A stretch of 41,528 bases of DNA from NCBI GenBank assembly GCA_001816655.1, contig MHCP01000028.1, positions 99,848 through 141,375 of the forward strand. The letters are read 5' to 3'. The notes below the pieces were generated by a model. The model did not search any database. It had not been told where the DNA came from and saw only the letters and a list, made by a program, of their open reading frames with translations. Position numbers and translations under genes: made by a program. Every line of letters begins with the position of its first letter. Position 1 is the first letter of the stretch. The stretch is from Candidatus Woykebacteria bacterium RBG_13_40_15 (GTDB lineage Bacteria > Patescibacteria > Microgenomatia > Woykebacterales > RBG-16-39-9b). Positions 20,069-28,609 of the stretch are shown piece by piece.

Positions 20069-21205
20069 ATGAATAATCTTTCCAAAATGAAGAGCCTTTT
20101 TGGGCTTCTTACTTTTCTGATAGTTACTTTTATTTTAACAACAGGTTTAATATTTTACGCCAAGGGTTACAGGTTTAATTTAAAGGGGCATTCAGTTGAT
20201 CCTACTGGAATTGTTACAGTAAAATCAAAACCTTCAGGTGCATCAGTTTATATCAACGGGGAGAAAAAGGGACTAACTGATCTTGACATAACCGATCTTT
20301 CTCCAAATAAATACACTATCAAAATAGTAAAGGAGGGTTTTTTCCCTTGGGAAAAGGAAATCGAGGTTAAAAAGGAGGCAGTTAAACTAGTTGAAGTTGT
20401 TCTTATACCCACCGCACCAAGCTTAAAAGCGCTTACATTTACAGGAGTAAGCAGCTTTGTCTTGGCTCCAGATTTAAGCAAGATAGTTTTTTCAGTGACT
20501 GAAAAAGGGTACGCAGGAATCTGGGCGTTGAGCCTTTCAACCCGCCAACTTATAAATATACTTTCTCCAAAACAACTAACTAAAATAGTTACAGATACTA
20601 GCGAAACCTCCTTTTCAACTGCCCCCTACAGCTTCGCTCCTGATGGAAAAAAGATATTGGTAAAGGCGCCCTCACAAAATCCTAGATATTTTATTTTGGA
20701 CCCTTCTACAACAAATGAATCGCCACAAGAAATAAGTGCGGATGAAACCAAAAAGATCGAAACTAGTTGGGAAAACAAAACAAAAGAAATAGAAGTAACC
20801 GAGTTGAAAGCTTTGGGTAGTGAGGCGCAAGAACTAGCTACCACCTTAAGCCAAATCTCTTTTTCGCCGGATAAAACTAAATTTATTGGAACAAACAAGG
20901 AGGGGGTTACATTTCTTTTTGACTCAAAGCTAGAAAGAAACTCCTCTGAAAAGGCTCAGAGCCTTACTTTACCACTCGCAAATAATTATATTTGGTATCC
21001 AGATAGTAAGCACCTAGTTCTAGTTAATAATGATTCAATTTCGCTTATAGAAACTGATGGGACAAATCACACCGTAATTTATACAGGTAATTTCGACCAT
21101 AACTTAGTCGCCCCTACAAACGATGGGTCAAAAATTATAATTCTTACAACTCTCAATTCATCTCCGAGCAAACTGCCCAATCTGTACGCAATCGAATTAC
21201 GCTAA
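20069..21205 (+). CDS. Membrane-anchored PEGA-domain protein
   Basis: 378 aa. One N-terminal transmembrane helix (about residues 9-31) is followed by a PEGA domain (about 48-113: TGIVTVKSKPSGASVYINGEKKGLTDLDITDLSPNKYTIKIVKEGF...). Then comes a repeated beta-sheet region with WD40/TolB-like phrases (SKIVFSVTEKGYAGIWALSL, YSFAPDGKKILVKAP, FSPDKTKFIGT, YIWYPDSKHLVLVNNDSISLIETDG). PEGA domains are linked to surface and cell-wall proteins. The protein should face outside. ATG 20069 is preferred over TTG 20063 because the -10 ends at 20061. It converges with the sortase gene. Confidence 0.87.
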   Translation: MNNLSKMKSLFGLLTFLIVTFILTTGLIFYAKGYRFNLKGHSVDPTGIVTVKSKPSGASVYINGEKKGLTDLDITDLSPNKYTIKIVKEGFFPWEKEIEVKKEAVKLVEVVLIPTAPSLKALTFTGVSSFVLAPDLSKIVFSVTEKGYAGIWALSLSTRQLINILSPKQLTKIVTDTSETSFSTAPYSFAPDGKKILVKAPSQNPRYFILDPSTTNESPQEISADETKKIETSWENKTKEIEVTELKALGSEAQELATTLSQISFSPDKTKFIGTNKEGVTFLFDSKLERNSSEKAQSLTLPLANNYIWYPDSKHLVLVNNDSISLIETDGTNHTVIYTGNFDHNLVAPTNDGSKIIILTTLNSSPSKLPNLYAIELR

Positions 21206-21217
21206 ACTAAACAAGAG

Positions 21218-21904
21218 TTAGATTTTATCAAGCTTGGCCGTGATAATAAGCCGGCGCAGGCTACTGCCTGGTGGATCACAGGTTTGAAGAGTGAGAATGG
21301 GGTCTTTTGAAACTTCCGATAAATATCTCGTGTCAGTCGCTTCTACAACTTGTTTATTGGTAACAATATAATCATATCTTTGTCCTTGATAAAAAGTTGT
21401 CACCCTATCTCCTACCTCTAGCTTTCTAAGTAAATAAAAGACGCTGTTATACTTTTTTGCTTCGAGGGCGTTTATCGCTGAGTGGGCAAATAAAAAGACA
21501 TTGTTATTACCGTTTTTTGTTGATCCAGGAAAAGCTGTCCCTTTAGCATGTGCGACTCCTTTTGAAAGTGCAGCGATATATTCTGGGTAGTTTGCTGCGT
21601 TCACGTTGGCAACTACAGGCGCATTTACATCAATTTTTTCAATAACAATACCGAAATTAGTATCGACAGGAGCTAAACTTAGTGGTGGGAGAGTTTTCTT
21701 TGGCTTGGAAGTGTTAATTTCTTCAGTAACAACTGTTTTTTTACCGTAATGCGAGTGCCACCAATACCATATTTCCTTTTCGATATATGGAGAAAAGGCA
21801 AAGAAGGAGAAAAGAATACCAGATATAATAAGTATGTTGGCAACAGTTCTTATCGCCAGAAAAACCCAAAATCTTTTTCTTTTTGGCAATTTAAGTTTTA
21901 TCAT
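21218..21904 (-). CDS. Sortase family transpeptidase
   Basis: 228 aa. One N-terminal membrane anchor (about 12-38), then the sortase beta-barrel. The catalytic triad is visible: His141 in LFAHS, Cys209 in LTLQTCDPP and Arg217/218 in SSLRRLI. Sortases attach secreted proteins to the cell wall or to pilins through a C-terminal sorting signal. No obvious LPxTG substrate is encoded in the window, although the adjacent surface proteins would be topological candidates. Monocistronic and convergent with the PEGA gene. Confidence 0.92.
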   Translation of the reverse strand: MIKLKLPKRKRFWVFLAIRTVANILIISGILFSFFAFSPYIEKEIWYWWHSHYGKKTVVTEEINTSKPKKTLPPLSLAPVDTNFGIVIEKIDVNAPVVANVNAANYPEYIAALSKGVAHAKGTAFPGSTKNGNNNVFLFAHSAINALEAKKYNSVFYLLRKLEVGDRVTTFYQGQRYDYIVTNKQVVEATDTRYLSEVSKDPILTLQTCDPPGSSLRRLIITAKLDKI

Positions 21905-22011
21905 AGTTTTTAAACTGAAATAACTGGCGCCCCTGGGAGGACTAGAATACTCCGCATCCTGCGACCACTTCGTGGGCTACGAACTCCAACCTTTCCTTAG
22001 GAAAAAGACGA
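21905..22011. other. Intergenic stretch with a repeat piece
   Basis: No gene. It holds CCACGAAGTGGTCGCAGGA on the minus strand (21975-21957), shared with 5431-5449. GC-rich tRNA-like arms are present, but no tRNA can be folded. Confidence 0.45.
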
Positions 22012-22088
22012 TGGCGCCGATGGAGAGACTCGAACTCTCAACCTTACCCTTAGGACGGGTCTGCTCTGTCCAATTGAGCTACATCGGC
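22012..22088 (-). tRNA. trnR: tRNA-Arg (anticodon CCT)
   Basis: Acceptor GCCGATG/CATCGGC, anticodon loop GTCCTAA, T-loop GTTCGAGTC, discriminator G and encoded CCA. The outermost anticodon-stem pair is mismatched; otherwise the cloverleaf is complete. Confidence 0.92.
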
Positions 22089-22117
22089 AGTGTAGGCTTG
22101 CCTGACAACGGCCAGGT

Positions 22118-22146
22118 TTGAATTTTAGCACAATGTGGATTAGAAT
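22118..22146 (+). promoter_or_regulatory. Promoter of tRNA-Pro
   Basis: TTGAAT (22118-22123), 17 bp, TAGAAT (22141-22146), starting RNA a few nt before the tRNA at 22159. Confidence 0.65.
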
Positions 22147-22158
22147 AAAAGGATTCCG

Positions 22159-22233
22159 CGGGGTGTAGCTCAGAGGAAGAGCGCTGCGTTCGGGACGCAG
22201 AGGTCGCACGTTCAAGTCGTGTCACCCCGACCA
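22159..22233 (+). tRNA. trnP: tRNA-Pro (anticodon CGG)
   Basis: Acceptor CGGGGTG/CACCCCG, anticodon arm CTGCG-TTCGGGA-CGCAG, T-loop TTCAAGT, discriminator A and encoded CCA. It is divergent from tRNA-Arg. Confidence 0.95.
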
Positions 22234-22252
22234 GCTTAAAAATCCTTTCTTT

Positions 22253-22281
22253 TTTACTCCGAATTTTATTTCTGCTAAAAT
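22253..22281 (+). promoter_or_regulatory. Serpin promoter
   Basis: TTTACT (22253-22258), 17 bp, TAAAAT (22276-22281) with TGC before it. The ATG at 22290 lies 8 nt downstream: leaderless. Confidence 0.7.
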
Positions 22282-22289
22282 TAAGTTGC

Positions 22290-23558
22290 ATGAAGAAAAA
22301 AATTATTTTCGGCTCAATTATAATTTTGTCAGTATTACTAATTGGGCTTGCCTTTCTTCTTTATCATAGAAATTCCTCAAACAATAGCACTCCAACTGCC
22401 CAAAACACAAAAGTAGCAAGTTTTAGCAATATTATTGATGCCAATAATCAATTTGCCTTAGATTACTATTCCAAATTAAAAGGTTCGGAGAAAGGAAACA
22501 TCTTTTTTTCACCATTTAGTATCTCAAGCGCATTAGCAATGACCTATGAAGGAGCAAAGGGGCAAACAGCTAGCGAAATGAAGGGGTTATTTTACTTTCC
22601 TGACATTAGTATTTTAAGAAATGAATATGCTGCTTTATTCGAAGAGCTCAACAAAACCGACAAAAAATATACCCTTAGTACCGCTAACGCCCTTTGGGTA
22701 GAACAAGATTATAAATTTCTGGCCGATTATCTTCAGAGAATAGAAAAATATTACGCCGGTAAAGCTACAAATCTTGATTTCAAAAAAGATCCTGAACGCT
22801 CTCGCATCGAGATAAATAACTGGGTAGAAAAGCAGACACAAGATAAAATAAAAAATTTAATACCATCCGGAGTGATTGACTCATTAACGCGATTAGTTCT
22901 AACCAACGCAATTTATTTTAAAGGAGACTGGGTAAAAGCTTTTAATGAAACGGATACAAATGATGAGAATTTCACCGTTAGCGAAGGTAATAATGTGAAG
23001 GTCCCAATGATGAGCCGAACAGACAAAGATGCCCTCTTTAACTATAGCGAGAATAAGGACCTTCAAATCCTTGAGCTGCCCTATTCTGGAGAGGAATTAT
23101 CAATGTTGATTCTACTACCAAAGGGAAAAAATCTAAACAAAGTAGAAAGCGAGTTAACAACTAAGAAACTAGCAGAGTGGGAAAAAGGTTTTAAAAATGA
23201 AAGAGTTGATATATATATTCCAAAGTTTAAATTCGAAACTAATTACTTTATGGCTGATGATCTGAAGGTGATGGGAATGTCAACCGCTTTCAGCTCAAGA
23301 GCAGATTTTTCAGGGATGGATGGAACAAGAAATCTTTACATCGGACAAGTGATCCACAAAGCATTTATCGAGGTAAACGAAAAAGGAACTGAAGCGGCGG
23401 CCGCTACTGCAGTAGAAATGAAATTTACGTCAGCACCTGGAAATGAGGAACCTAAAATTCCAATCTTCAGGGCAGATCACCCATTTATATTCCTGATTCA
23501 GCAGAAGACTTCAGGTAATATATTGTTTATGGGAAGAGTTACTAACCCTGAACAGTAA
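22290..23558 (+). CDS. Membrane-anchored serpin (serine protease inhibitor)
   Basis: 422 aa: a signal-anchor helix (about residues 5-25), a short polar linker, then a complete serpin domain of ~375 residues. Family landmarks include GNIFFSPFSISSALAMTYEGAKGQTASEM, LVLTNAIYFKGDWVKAF, the shutter region and DHPFIFLIQQKTSGNILFMGRV. The reactive-centre hinge EVNEKGTEAAAATAV has small residues at P12-P9, the mark of inhibitory serpins. By counting from the hinge Glu as P17, P1-P1' falls near Thr-Ser in KFTSAPG. It should sit outside the cell, tethered to the membrane, and protect against foreign or own proteases. Confidence 0.95.
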   Translation: MKKKIIFGSIIILSVLLIGLAFLLYHRNSSNNSTPTAQNTKVASFSNIIDANNQFALDYYSKLKGSEKGNIFFSPFSISSALAMTYEGAKGQTASEMKGLFYFPDISILRNEYAALFEELNKTDKKYTLSTANALWVEQDYKFLADYLQRIEKYYAGKATNLDFKKDPERSRIEINNWVEKQTQDKIKNLIPSGVIDSLTRLVLTNAIYFKGDWVKAFNETDTNDENFTVSEGNNVKVPMMSRTDKDALFNYSENKDLQILELPYSGEELSMLILLPKGKNLNKVESELTTKKLAEWEKGFKNERVDIYIPKFKFETNYFMADDLKVMGMSTAFSSRADFSGMDGTRNLYIGQVIHKAFIEVNEKGTEAAAATAVEMKFTSAPGNEEPKIPIFRADHPFIFLIQQKTSGNILFMGRVTNPEQ

Positions 23559-23599
23559 AATTTACCTATTTCGTTCTGGCATTTTCCTTTGTTTTATGT

Positions 23600-23628
23600 T
23601 TGACAACCAAACACTCTTTATTTATAGT
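23600..23628 (+). promoter_or_regulatory. Pilin gene promoter
   Basis: TTGACA (23600-23605), 17 bp, TATAGT (23623-23628). The ATG at 23636 lies 7 nt downstream: leaderless. Confidence 0.72.
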
Positions 23629-23635
23629 TTAATTA

Positions 23636-24070
23636 ATGAGCTGCTCTCTCTCCAAAAAGAAAAACCGAGGTTTTACACTCGTTGAACTTTTGATTGTAAT
23701 TGCTATTATTGCTATTTTGATTTCCATCGGTTTTGCTTCCTATGGCAGAGTTCAAAAAAATAGCCGTGACACGCAAAGAAGATCTGATTTAAGAAGTGTC
23801 GCCGGGGCTTTGGAGCAATACTACTCAGATTTTAATAGGTATCCACCAATGTTAGACACTTTAAAAGATGATGTTTTACCTTCAGGATCTCACGTTACAT
23901 ATTTGAAGGATATACCAACGAATCCAACAACCAGCACGCAACCTACCTACAACTTAACTGGAGGTGGAACTCAATCTTACTGCTTAGGTTACCCCTTAGA
24001 AACGGTAACAAATGATAAAAGCTGCGGTGCTACAAGTGGGTTGGGTATTGTCTTAACACCTCAGGATTAG
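23636..24070 (+). CDS. Type IV pilin-like / GspG-like prepilin
   Basis: 144 aa. A short basic leader precedes the prepilin peptidase site: KKNRG|FTLVELLIVIAIIAILISIGFASY, with Glu5 of the mature protein present. A long N-terminal helix and a small globular domain follow, with DTQRRSDLRSVAGALEQYYSDFNRYPP typical of GspG/pseudopilin-like proteins and a Cys pair (SYCLGYP...KSCGAT) near the C-terminus. It would be a subunit of a type IV pilus, which fits the comEA/comEC DNA-uptake genes in this window. No pilus assembly genes are adjacent. Confidence 0.93.
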   Translation: MSCSLSKKKNRGFTLVELLIVIAIIAILISIGFASYGRVQKNSRDTQRRSDLRSVAGALEQYYSDFNRYPPMLDTLKDDVLPSGSHVTYLKDIPTNPTTSTQPTYNLTGGGTQSYCLGYPLETVTNDKSCGATSGLGIVLTPQD

Positions 24071-24152
24071 ATTTCTACTATGCTTTTTAGCCTACGACCT
24101 ACCTACTAACAGTCAGAGGTAGCCGCAAACGAGCTTCCATAGCAAAATATTA

Positions 24153-24716
24153 TTACTCCCCTGCTCGTTCATACGTATGGATTTCGCTTTCATGAAACCA
24201 AAGTTTTTCTTCAAACTCTGCTTCCTCTTTTGAACCAGAAACATGAACAATATTTTCCACACCTCGCTTTTCCGCATTTGCATAGGCTGGCGAATCTGTT
24301 GAAAAATCACCCCGGATAGTACCTGGAGGAGCATTCACCGGCACCGTCGGACCAGCAATTGCCCTAGCGTTATCAACTGCGTGCCTACCCTCAAGTAAGA
24401 TTGCTACAAGTGGGCCAGATCCCACATAATCGATTAGCCACCCTCGAATCATTCTACCTAATTCCAAGGGGTCACTTGTCCCTAAATCTTTATCCGAATC
24501 CTTCCCGTACTCCTTATAGGTTTTTAGAGTCTTCTTGCCTAAACTAATTAAAAAGTCTTCCTTGTCCGTATAATGCTTTTTTAAATGGTCCTCCTGCGCC
24601 CACATCATCTTAATCGCCACAATTTTTAGGCCCATTCTTTCATACCTACCAACCACCTCTCCAACCAAACCGCGTCTCACCCCATCCGGTTTTACTAAAA
24701 CAACAGCACGCTCCAT
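24153..24716 (-). CDS. ndk: Nucleoside diphosphate kinase with internal insertion
   Basis: 187 aa against about 140-150 usually. The core motifs RAVVLVKPDGVRRGLVGEVVGRYERMGLKIVAIKM and ARAIAGPTVPVNAPPGTIRGDFS are present. The phosphohistidine His158 lies in ENIVHVSGS, where the usual NxxHGSDS is altered after the His. The extra length is mainly in the 56-98 region (LGKKTLKTYKEYGKDSDKDLGTSDP...). The enzyme balances NTP pools by phosphate transfer. A strong AAGGAGG precedes ATG 24716. Monocistronic. Confidence 0.93.
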   Translation of the reverse strand: MERAVVLVKPDGVRRGLVGEVVGRYERMGLKIVAIKMMWAQEDHLKKHYTDKEDFLISLGKKTLKTYKEYGKDSDKDLGTSDPLELGRMIRGWLIDYVGSGPLVAILLEGRHAVDNARAIAGPTVPVNAPPGTIRGDFSTDSPAYANAEKRGVENIVHVSGSKEEAEFEEKLWFHESEIHTYERAGE

Positions 24717-24767
24717 AAAACCTCCTTAGAATAACTTAAGATAAAAATTATAATTAACCTTGGTTTT

Positions 24768-26036
24768 TCAGCTTAACTTTAATATTTTAACAAACTCACC
24801 CTCTTCCTTGTAAGGGCCAATTATTGCAAGGTTCAATTTGCTATCTCTGAAAATATCAGAAGCAGTACTTTTTACATTATCCGCACTAACACGCTCCACA
24901 TTTTCCATTATTTCCTCTGGAGTTCTAATTTTATTTTCCAAAAGTTGCTGTAGACCAAACATACTTGCTACTTCCCTAGAGTCTTCAAGTTCAAGCACAA
25001 TTTTCCCTTTGATATACTCTTTTGCTTTCTTTAGCTCGTCTTCTAATACATTTTTCGCTGAAAGCTTGTTGAATTCCTCTAAAATAACTTTTGTCGCTTC
25101 TTGTATGTTTTTAGGCTCGGTTCCAACCTGAGTAACGAAAAAACCGCTATCAGTATATTCCTCGACTGTAGACCTAACATAATAAGCAAGGCCTCTTCTT
25201 TCCCGAAGCTGAATGAATAATCTTGAACTCATTGAAACACCTAAAATTGTGTTTAAGACAGCAAGTTTATATCGGTTTTCATGCCCTCGAGGGTAAGCGC
25301 GAACACCAAGGCAAAAATGAGCCTGTTCCGTCTTTTTGTTCATAAGTTTAATTGCTGGTTTTTTCTGTTCCTCTTTTACTGGAAGGAAATTTTTAACATC
25401 CTTATCAGAAAGATCTGATAAATACTGGTCTGGTATCTTCAAAATTTCGTTTCCTACCCCACCCGAAACAGAAACTACCATATTTCTCGGTTGATAAAAT
25501 TGCTCTAGGTAAGAAATAAAATCCTCGCGATTAATGTTTTTCAAAGAATCGATAGTACCAGTGATATGCCAACCGAGTGGGTGGTCCCCATACAAAAGTA
25601 TCTCAAAAAAATCACTAATGTAGCGTGCCGGAGTATCGAGATTCATCCTAAGTTCTTCGGAAATAACCCCTCTTTCACGGTCAATTTCCCTCTGATCAAA
25701 TTTGGAGTGAAGAATCATATCTGTAAGTACATCAAAGGAAAGTGGCAAATGCTTACTTGCTGCTTTAATATAAAATCCTGTAAATTCCTTCGCAGTAAAG
25801 GCGTTGAACTCTGCTCCGACACTGTCTACCGTAGATGAGATATCTAGCGCGGTTGGTCTCTTTTTTGTACCCTTGAAAAACATATGTTCAGCAAAATGAG
25901 CTATTCCATTTTGTTTTTTCTGCTCATACCTGCTACCTGCGCGAACCAGAAAAAGTGTCGTAGCACTAGCTACGTTTGGCAACTTAGTAACCAAAACTTG
26001 TAGGTTATTTTTTAATTTAGTTATTTCGGGATTCAA
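24768..26036 (-). CDS. M16-family zinc peptidase (processing-peptidase-like)
   Basis: 422 aa. The inverted zinc motif HFAEH (His47, Glu50, His51) is followed by ERGVISEELRMNLDTP with the distal Glu ligand. The second half has RLFIQLRERRGLAYYVRSTVEEYTDSG, the substrate-binding region of the family. No signal peptide is seen, so it is probably cytoplasmic, like bacterial PqqL/YmxG-type enzymes that degrade peptides. The start is TTG 26036, which overlaps the argS stop as TTGA. Translation is therefore coupled to argS. Confidence 0.92.
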   Translation of the reverse strand: MNPEITKLKNNLQVLVTKLPNVASATTLFLVRAGSRYEQKKQNGIAHFAEHMFFKGTKKRPTALDISSTVDSVGAEFNAFTAKEFTGFYIKAASKHLPLSFDVLTDMILHSKFDQREIDRERGVISEELRMNLDTPARYISDFFEILLYGDHPLGWHITGTIDSLKNINREDFISYLEQFYQPRNMVVSVSGGVGNEILKIPDQYLSDLSDKDVKNFLPVKEEQKKPAIKLMNKKTEQAHFCLGVRAYPRGHENRYKLAVLNTILGVSMSSRLFIQLRERRGLAYYVRSTVEEYTDSGFFVTQVGTEPKNIQEATKVILEEFNKLSAKNVLEDELKKAKEYIKGKIVLELEDSREVASMFGLQQLLENKIRTPEEIMENVERVSADNVKSTASDIFRDSKLNLAIIGPYKEEGEFVKILKLS

Positions 26037-27694
26037 TCTTTCCTCCTCATTTCCTCCGGGGCTAAGATCCCCATCAAACCAAGGGTGTTTGCTAATACAG
26101 TCTTAGTTGCTGTAACTAAAGAAAGTCGCACCAAAGTCAACTTTTTATCTTCACTAATGACTCTAACCTTTTCATAGAATTTGTGGAAGAGATCGGCAAG
26201 CTCTTTGCTGTATGTTGGCAGGCTATGAACCGCGTAATTTTGCGAGATATCTTCAACTAACTCGGGTAGTTTAATTAGATGTTTGATCAAAGATAGTTCA
26301 GTAGCTTCCTTCAGCAAGCCGAAGTCTTCCTCACTTATCTGACCGTCGCTAAGACCCTCCTTTTGCGCCTTTTTTAAAACACTGCTGCAACGGGCATGGG
26401 CATATTGGATATAATAAACTGGGTTCTTCTCACTTTGCTCCTTGGCGAGTTCAAAGTCAAAATCCAAATGCGTATTAGGAGCCCGAGAAATGAAAAAGTA
26501 CCTAGCAACGTCCAACCCAACCTCATTTACTAATTCTTCCAAAGTAATAAACGTGCCTGTCCTCTTTGACATTCTTACTTCCCTACCATTTTCCATTAGC
26601 CTCACTAATTGGACAACTATAATATCCAGTTTGTCTTTAAAATCCAGCTCCGACATAGAAGCTTTCATTCTTGGAACATAACCGGCGTGATCTGCACCCC
26701 AAATATCAATTACTTTGTCAAACCCGCGCTCAAATTTGCCTAAGTGATAGGCAATATCAGCTAGAAAGTATGTTGGGCTTTTTTCACCTGCAATCCCACT
26801 CCTAACCAAAACTCGATCCTCCTCGGCTCCAGGAATTTTATGTTCTTTCTTAGGTTTAAACCAAAAAGCTCCTTCTTTTTCCTGAACCAAACCTTTCTTT
26901 TTAAGCGTGTCTAGTGCCTTATCCACCCTGCCTTCGCCATGAAGACTTTCCTCAGAGATGAATTTGTCAAAATTAATATTTAGCTTCGCTAACGAGGGCT
27001 TAATAAACGTATCCATGACAATTTGAGCTGCTAGTTTCCCAAGTTCGTAAGGTTTCATTCTGTAATTTTCTATATCAACTCCTCTATTTTTTAGTTTTTC
27101 TGCAAGCTCAACTATGTATTCGCCTTTATACAAATCCTCCCGTTCTTCAATTTTTATGCCTGAAACATCTAGTATCGAAAGGCCTAAATTGTTAATCTGA
27201 TTTCCGGCGTCATTAATGAAATACTCTCGTTCTACTTTAAACCCCGCCTTCTCCAAGCAATTTGCTAAGGCATCTCCAGTAAAGCCTCCCCGACCGTTGC
27301 CAAGGGTAAGGGGCCCAGTGGGATTTGCTGAAATAAATTCAACTTGTACCTTTCTACCTAAGCCTTTCTCCAACCGACCAAAATCCTTATTTTCTTCGAT
27401 AATTTTTCGTAAACTTGTTTGCAAAAATTTCGGAGAGATTCGGAAATTTATGAAGCTGTTTTTAGCGATTTCGGTGGTGAAAACGTTGTCATTTTTTGGT
27501 AGCCTAGCTACTAAAAGTTTAGCAATTTCTGACGCTGACTGCTGATTTTTGAGCTTGGCCAGCTTGAGTGCTATATTTGAAGCGTAATCCCCAAATCTCG
27601 GATCATTTGTTTGGGAAATTTCAGGCCTGAGCTTACCATAACCGGCTTCCTTTACAGCCTTCGCTAGCTTTTCCCCTAAGATCGCTCTAATCAT
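26033..27694 (-). CDS. argS: Arginyl-tRNA synthetase with altered HIGH motif
   Basis: 553 aa. N-terminal tRNA-binding domain, class I catalytic core (VEFISANPTGPL...GNGRGGFTGDALANCLEKAGFKVEREYFINDAGNQ), MSKRTG in place of KMSKS, and the anticodon-binding DALR-type C-terminal domain. Where ArgRS normally has HxGH, this protein has Thr130-Leu-Gly-Asn133, so both histidines are replaced. ATG 27694 is chosen: -10 TATACT (27710-27705) lies 10 nt before it, and the upstream TTG at 27721 precedes that promoter. The M16 peptidase overlaps its stop. Confidence 0.94.
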   Translation of the reverse strand: MIRAILGEKLAKAVKEAGYGKLRPEISQTNDPRFGDYASNIALKLAKLKNQQSASEIAKLLVARLPKNDNVFTTEIAKNSFINFRISPKFLQTSLRKIIEENKDFGRLEKGLGRKVQVEFISANPTGPLTLGNGRGGFTGDALANCLEKAGFKVEREYFINDAGNQINNLGLSILDVSGIKIEEREDLYKGEYIVELAEKLKNRGVDIENYRMKPYELGKLAAQIVMDTFIKPSLAKLNINFDKFISEESLHGEGRVDKALDTLKKKGLVQEKEGAFWFKPKKEHKIPGAEEDRVLVRSGIAGEKSPTYFLADIAYHLGKFERGFDKVIDIWGADHAGYVPRMKASMSELDFKDKLDIIVVQLVRLMENGREVRMSKRTGTFITLEELVNEVGLDVARYFFISRAPNTHLDFDFELAKEQSEKNPVYYIQYAHARCSSVLKKAQKEGLSDGQISEEDFGLLKEATELSLIKHLIKLPELVEDISQNYAVHSLPTYSKELADLFHKFYEKVRVISEDKKLTLVRLSLVTATKTVLANTLGLMGILAPEEMRRKD

Positions 27695-27754
27695 ATTCCC
27701 AACTAGTATAACATTAGTCAAATAAAATAAGTCAATAATGTACCTGCTCGGAGA

Positions 27755-28609
27755 TTACTTAGTTTGGACTTCAAAGCCACTACCGTTGCTTATAACTTCT
27801 ATTGTTCCATTTTTATCTGTTCTGTATATCTTTGATCCCATCTTTATTAATAAATAGAGAGTATTTTGATTGGGATGCCCGTAATTATTTTTCGCGCCGA
27901 CAGAAACCACGCTAAGATTAGGAGATAATAATCTAACAAACTGTTCCTTGAGTGAGGTTTTTGATCCATGATGGGGCACCTTAAATACCTCAATGTGATT
28001 AATGTTACTTGTATATGGTTGGGTACCTTGATCGGCGTCGCCAGTTAAAAGAGCATCAAATTTCTTAAATGTCACTTGGACTACAATAGAGCCTTGGTTT
28101 AAATTTTTAGTTTCAAAATGATTTATCCTCGGCCATAATACCGTAATCGTAGTTGAGTCTGGAAACCTCATAGAGTCGCCTTGGGAAACAATGGTAGATG
28201 AAATATTTTTCTCCTTAATTATTTTTTCCCAATCTTTAAAAATTTTCGAGTCGTTCGAATCACCATTGATCCACAAATTACTAATCTGATATTCTTTGAC
28301 CACTCTTATTAGGCCTGTTAAATGATCAGCTTCAGGGTGGGTGAGAATAAGTAGATCTATTCTTTTTGAGTAGAAAGGTAAATCAGTCCCTAGGTAATTT
28401 AGGACTTTATCATTTGGCCCCCCATCAATCAAAATTCGATACCCCTTGGGGGTCTCTAAAAGAATTGAATCTCCCTGCCCTACGTCGTAGAATTTCAAAT
28501 GAAGATTGCTGTCCGGAAGAGAAAAATAAAAATTCCAAATTAAAATATTTCCGACAATCAAGCTTAAAAAAGCCACCTTTATCTTATTTTGATTTAGCCA
28601 ATCGACCAT
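27755..28609 (-). CDS. ComEC C-terminal-type metallo-beta-lactamase protein
   Basis: 284 aa. One N-terminal hydrophobic segment, then the MBL fold typical of ComEC C-termini: FYDVGQGDSILLETPKGYRILIDGG, LLILTHPEADHLTG (HxxxDH), LLTGDAD and VPHHGSKTS. In most bacteria this domain is the C-terminal part of ComEC, and it is thought to degrade the non-transforming strand during DNA uptake. Here it is a separate gene overlapping the channel gene by 26 bp. ATG 28609 fits the N-terminal membrane segment. Confidence 0.92.
   Translation of the reverse strand: MVDWLNQNKIKVAFLSLIVGNILIWNFYFSLPDSNLHLKFYDVGQGDSILLETPKGYRILIDGGPNDKVLNYLGTDLPFYSKRIDLLILTHPEADHLTGLIRVVKEYQISNLWINGDSNDSKIFKDWEKIIKEKNISSTIVSQGDSMRFPDSTTITVLWPRINHFETKNLNQGSIVVQVTFKKFDALLTGDADQGTQPYTSNINHIEVFKVPHHGSKTSLKEQFVRLLSPNLSVVSVGAKNNYGHPNQNTLYLLIKMGSKIYRTDKNGTIEVISNGSGFEVQTK

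Noticed and set aside
21925..21995. A seventh tRNA next to tRNA-Arg
   Set aside because: Arms such as TTCGT/ACGAA and GGAG/CTCC occur, but no acceptor stem or 7-nt anticodon loop can be formed.
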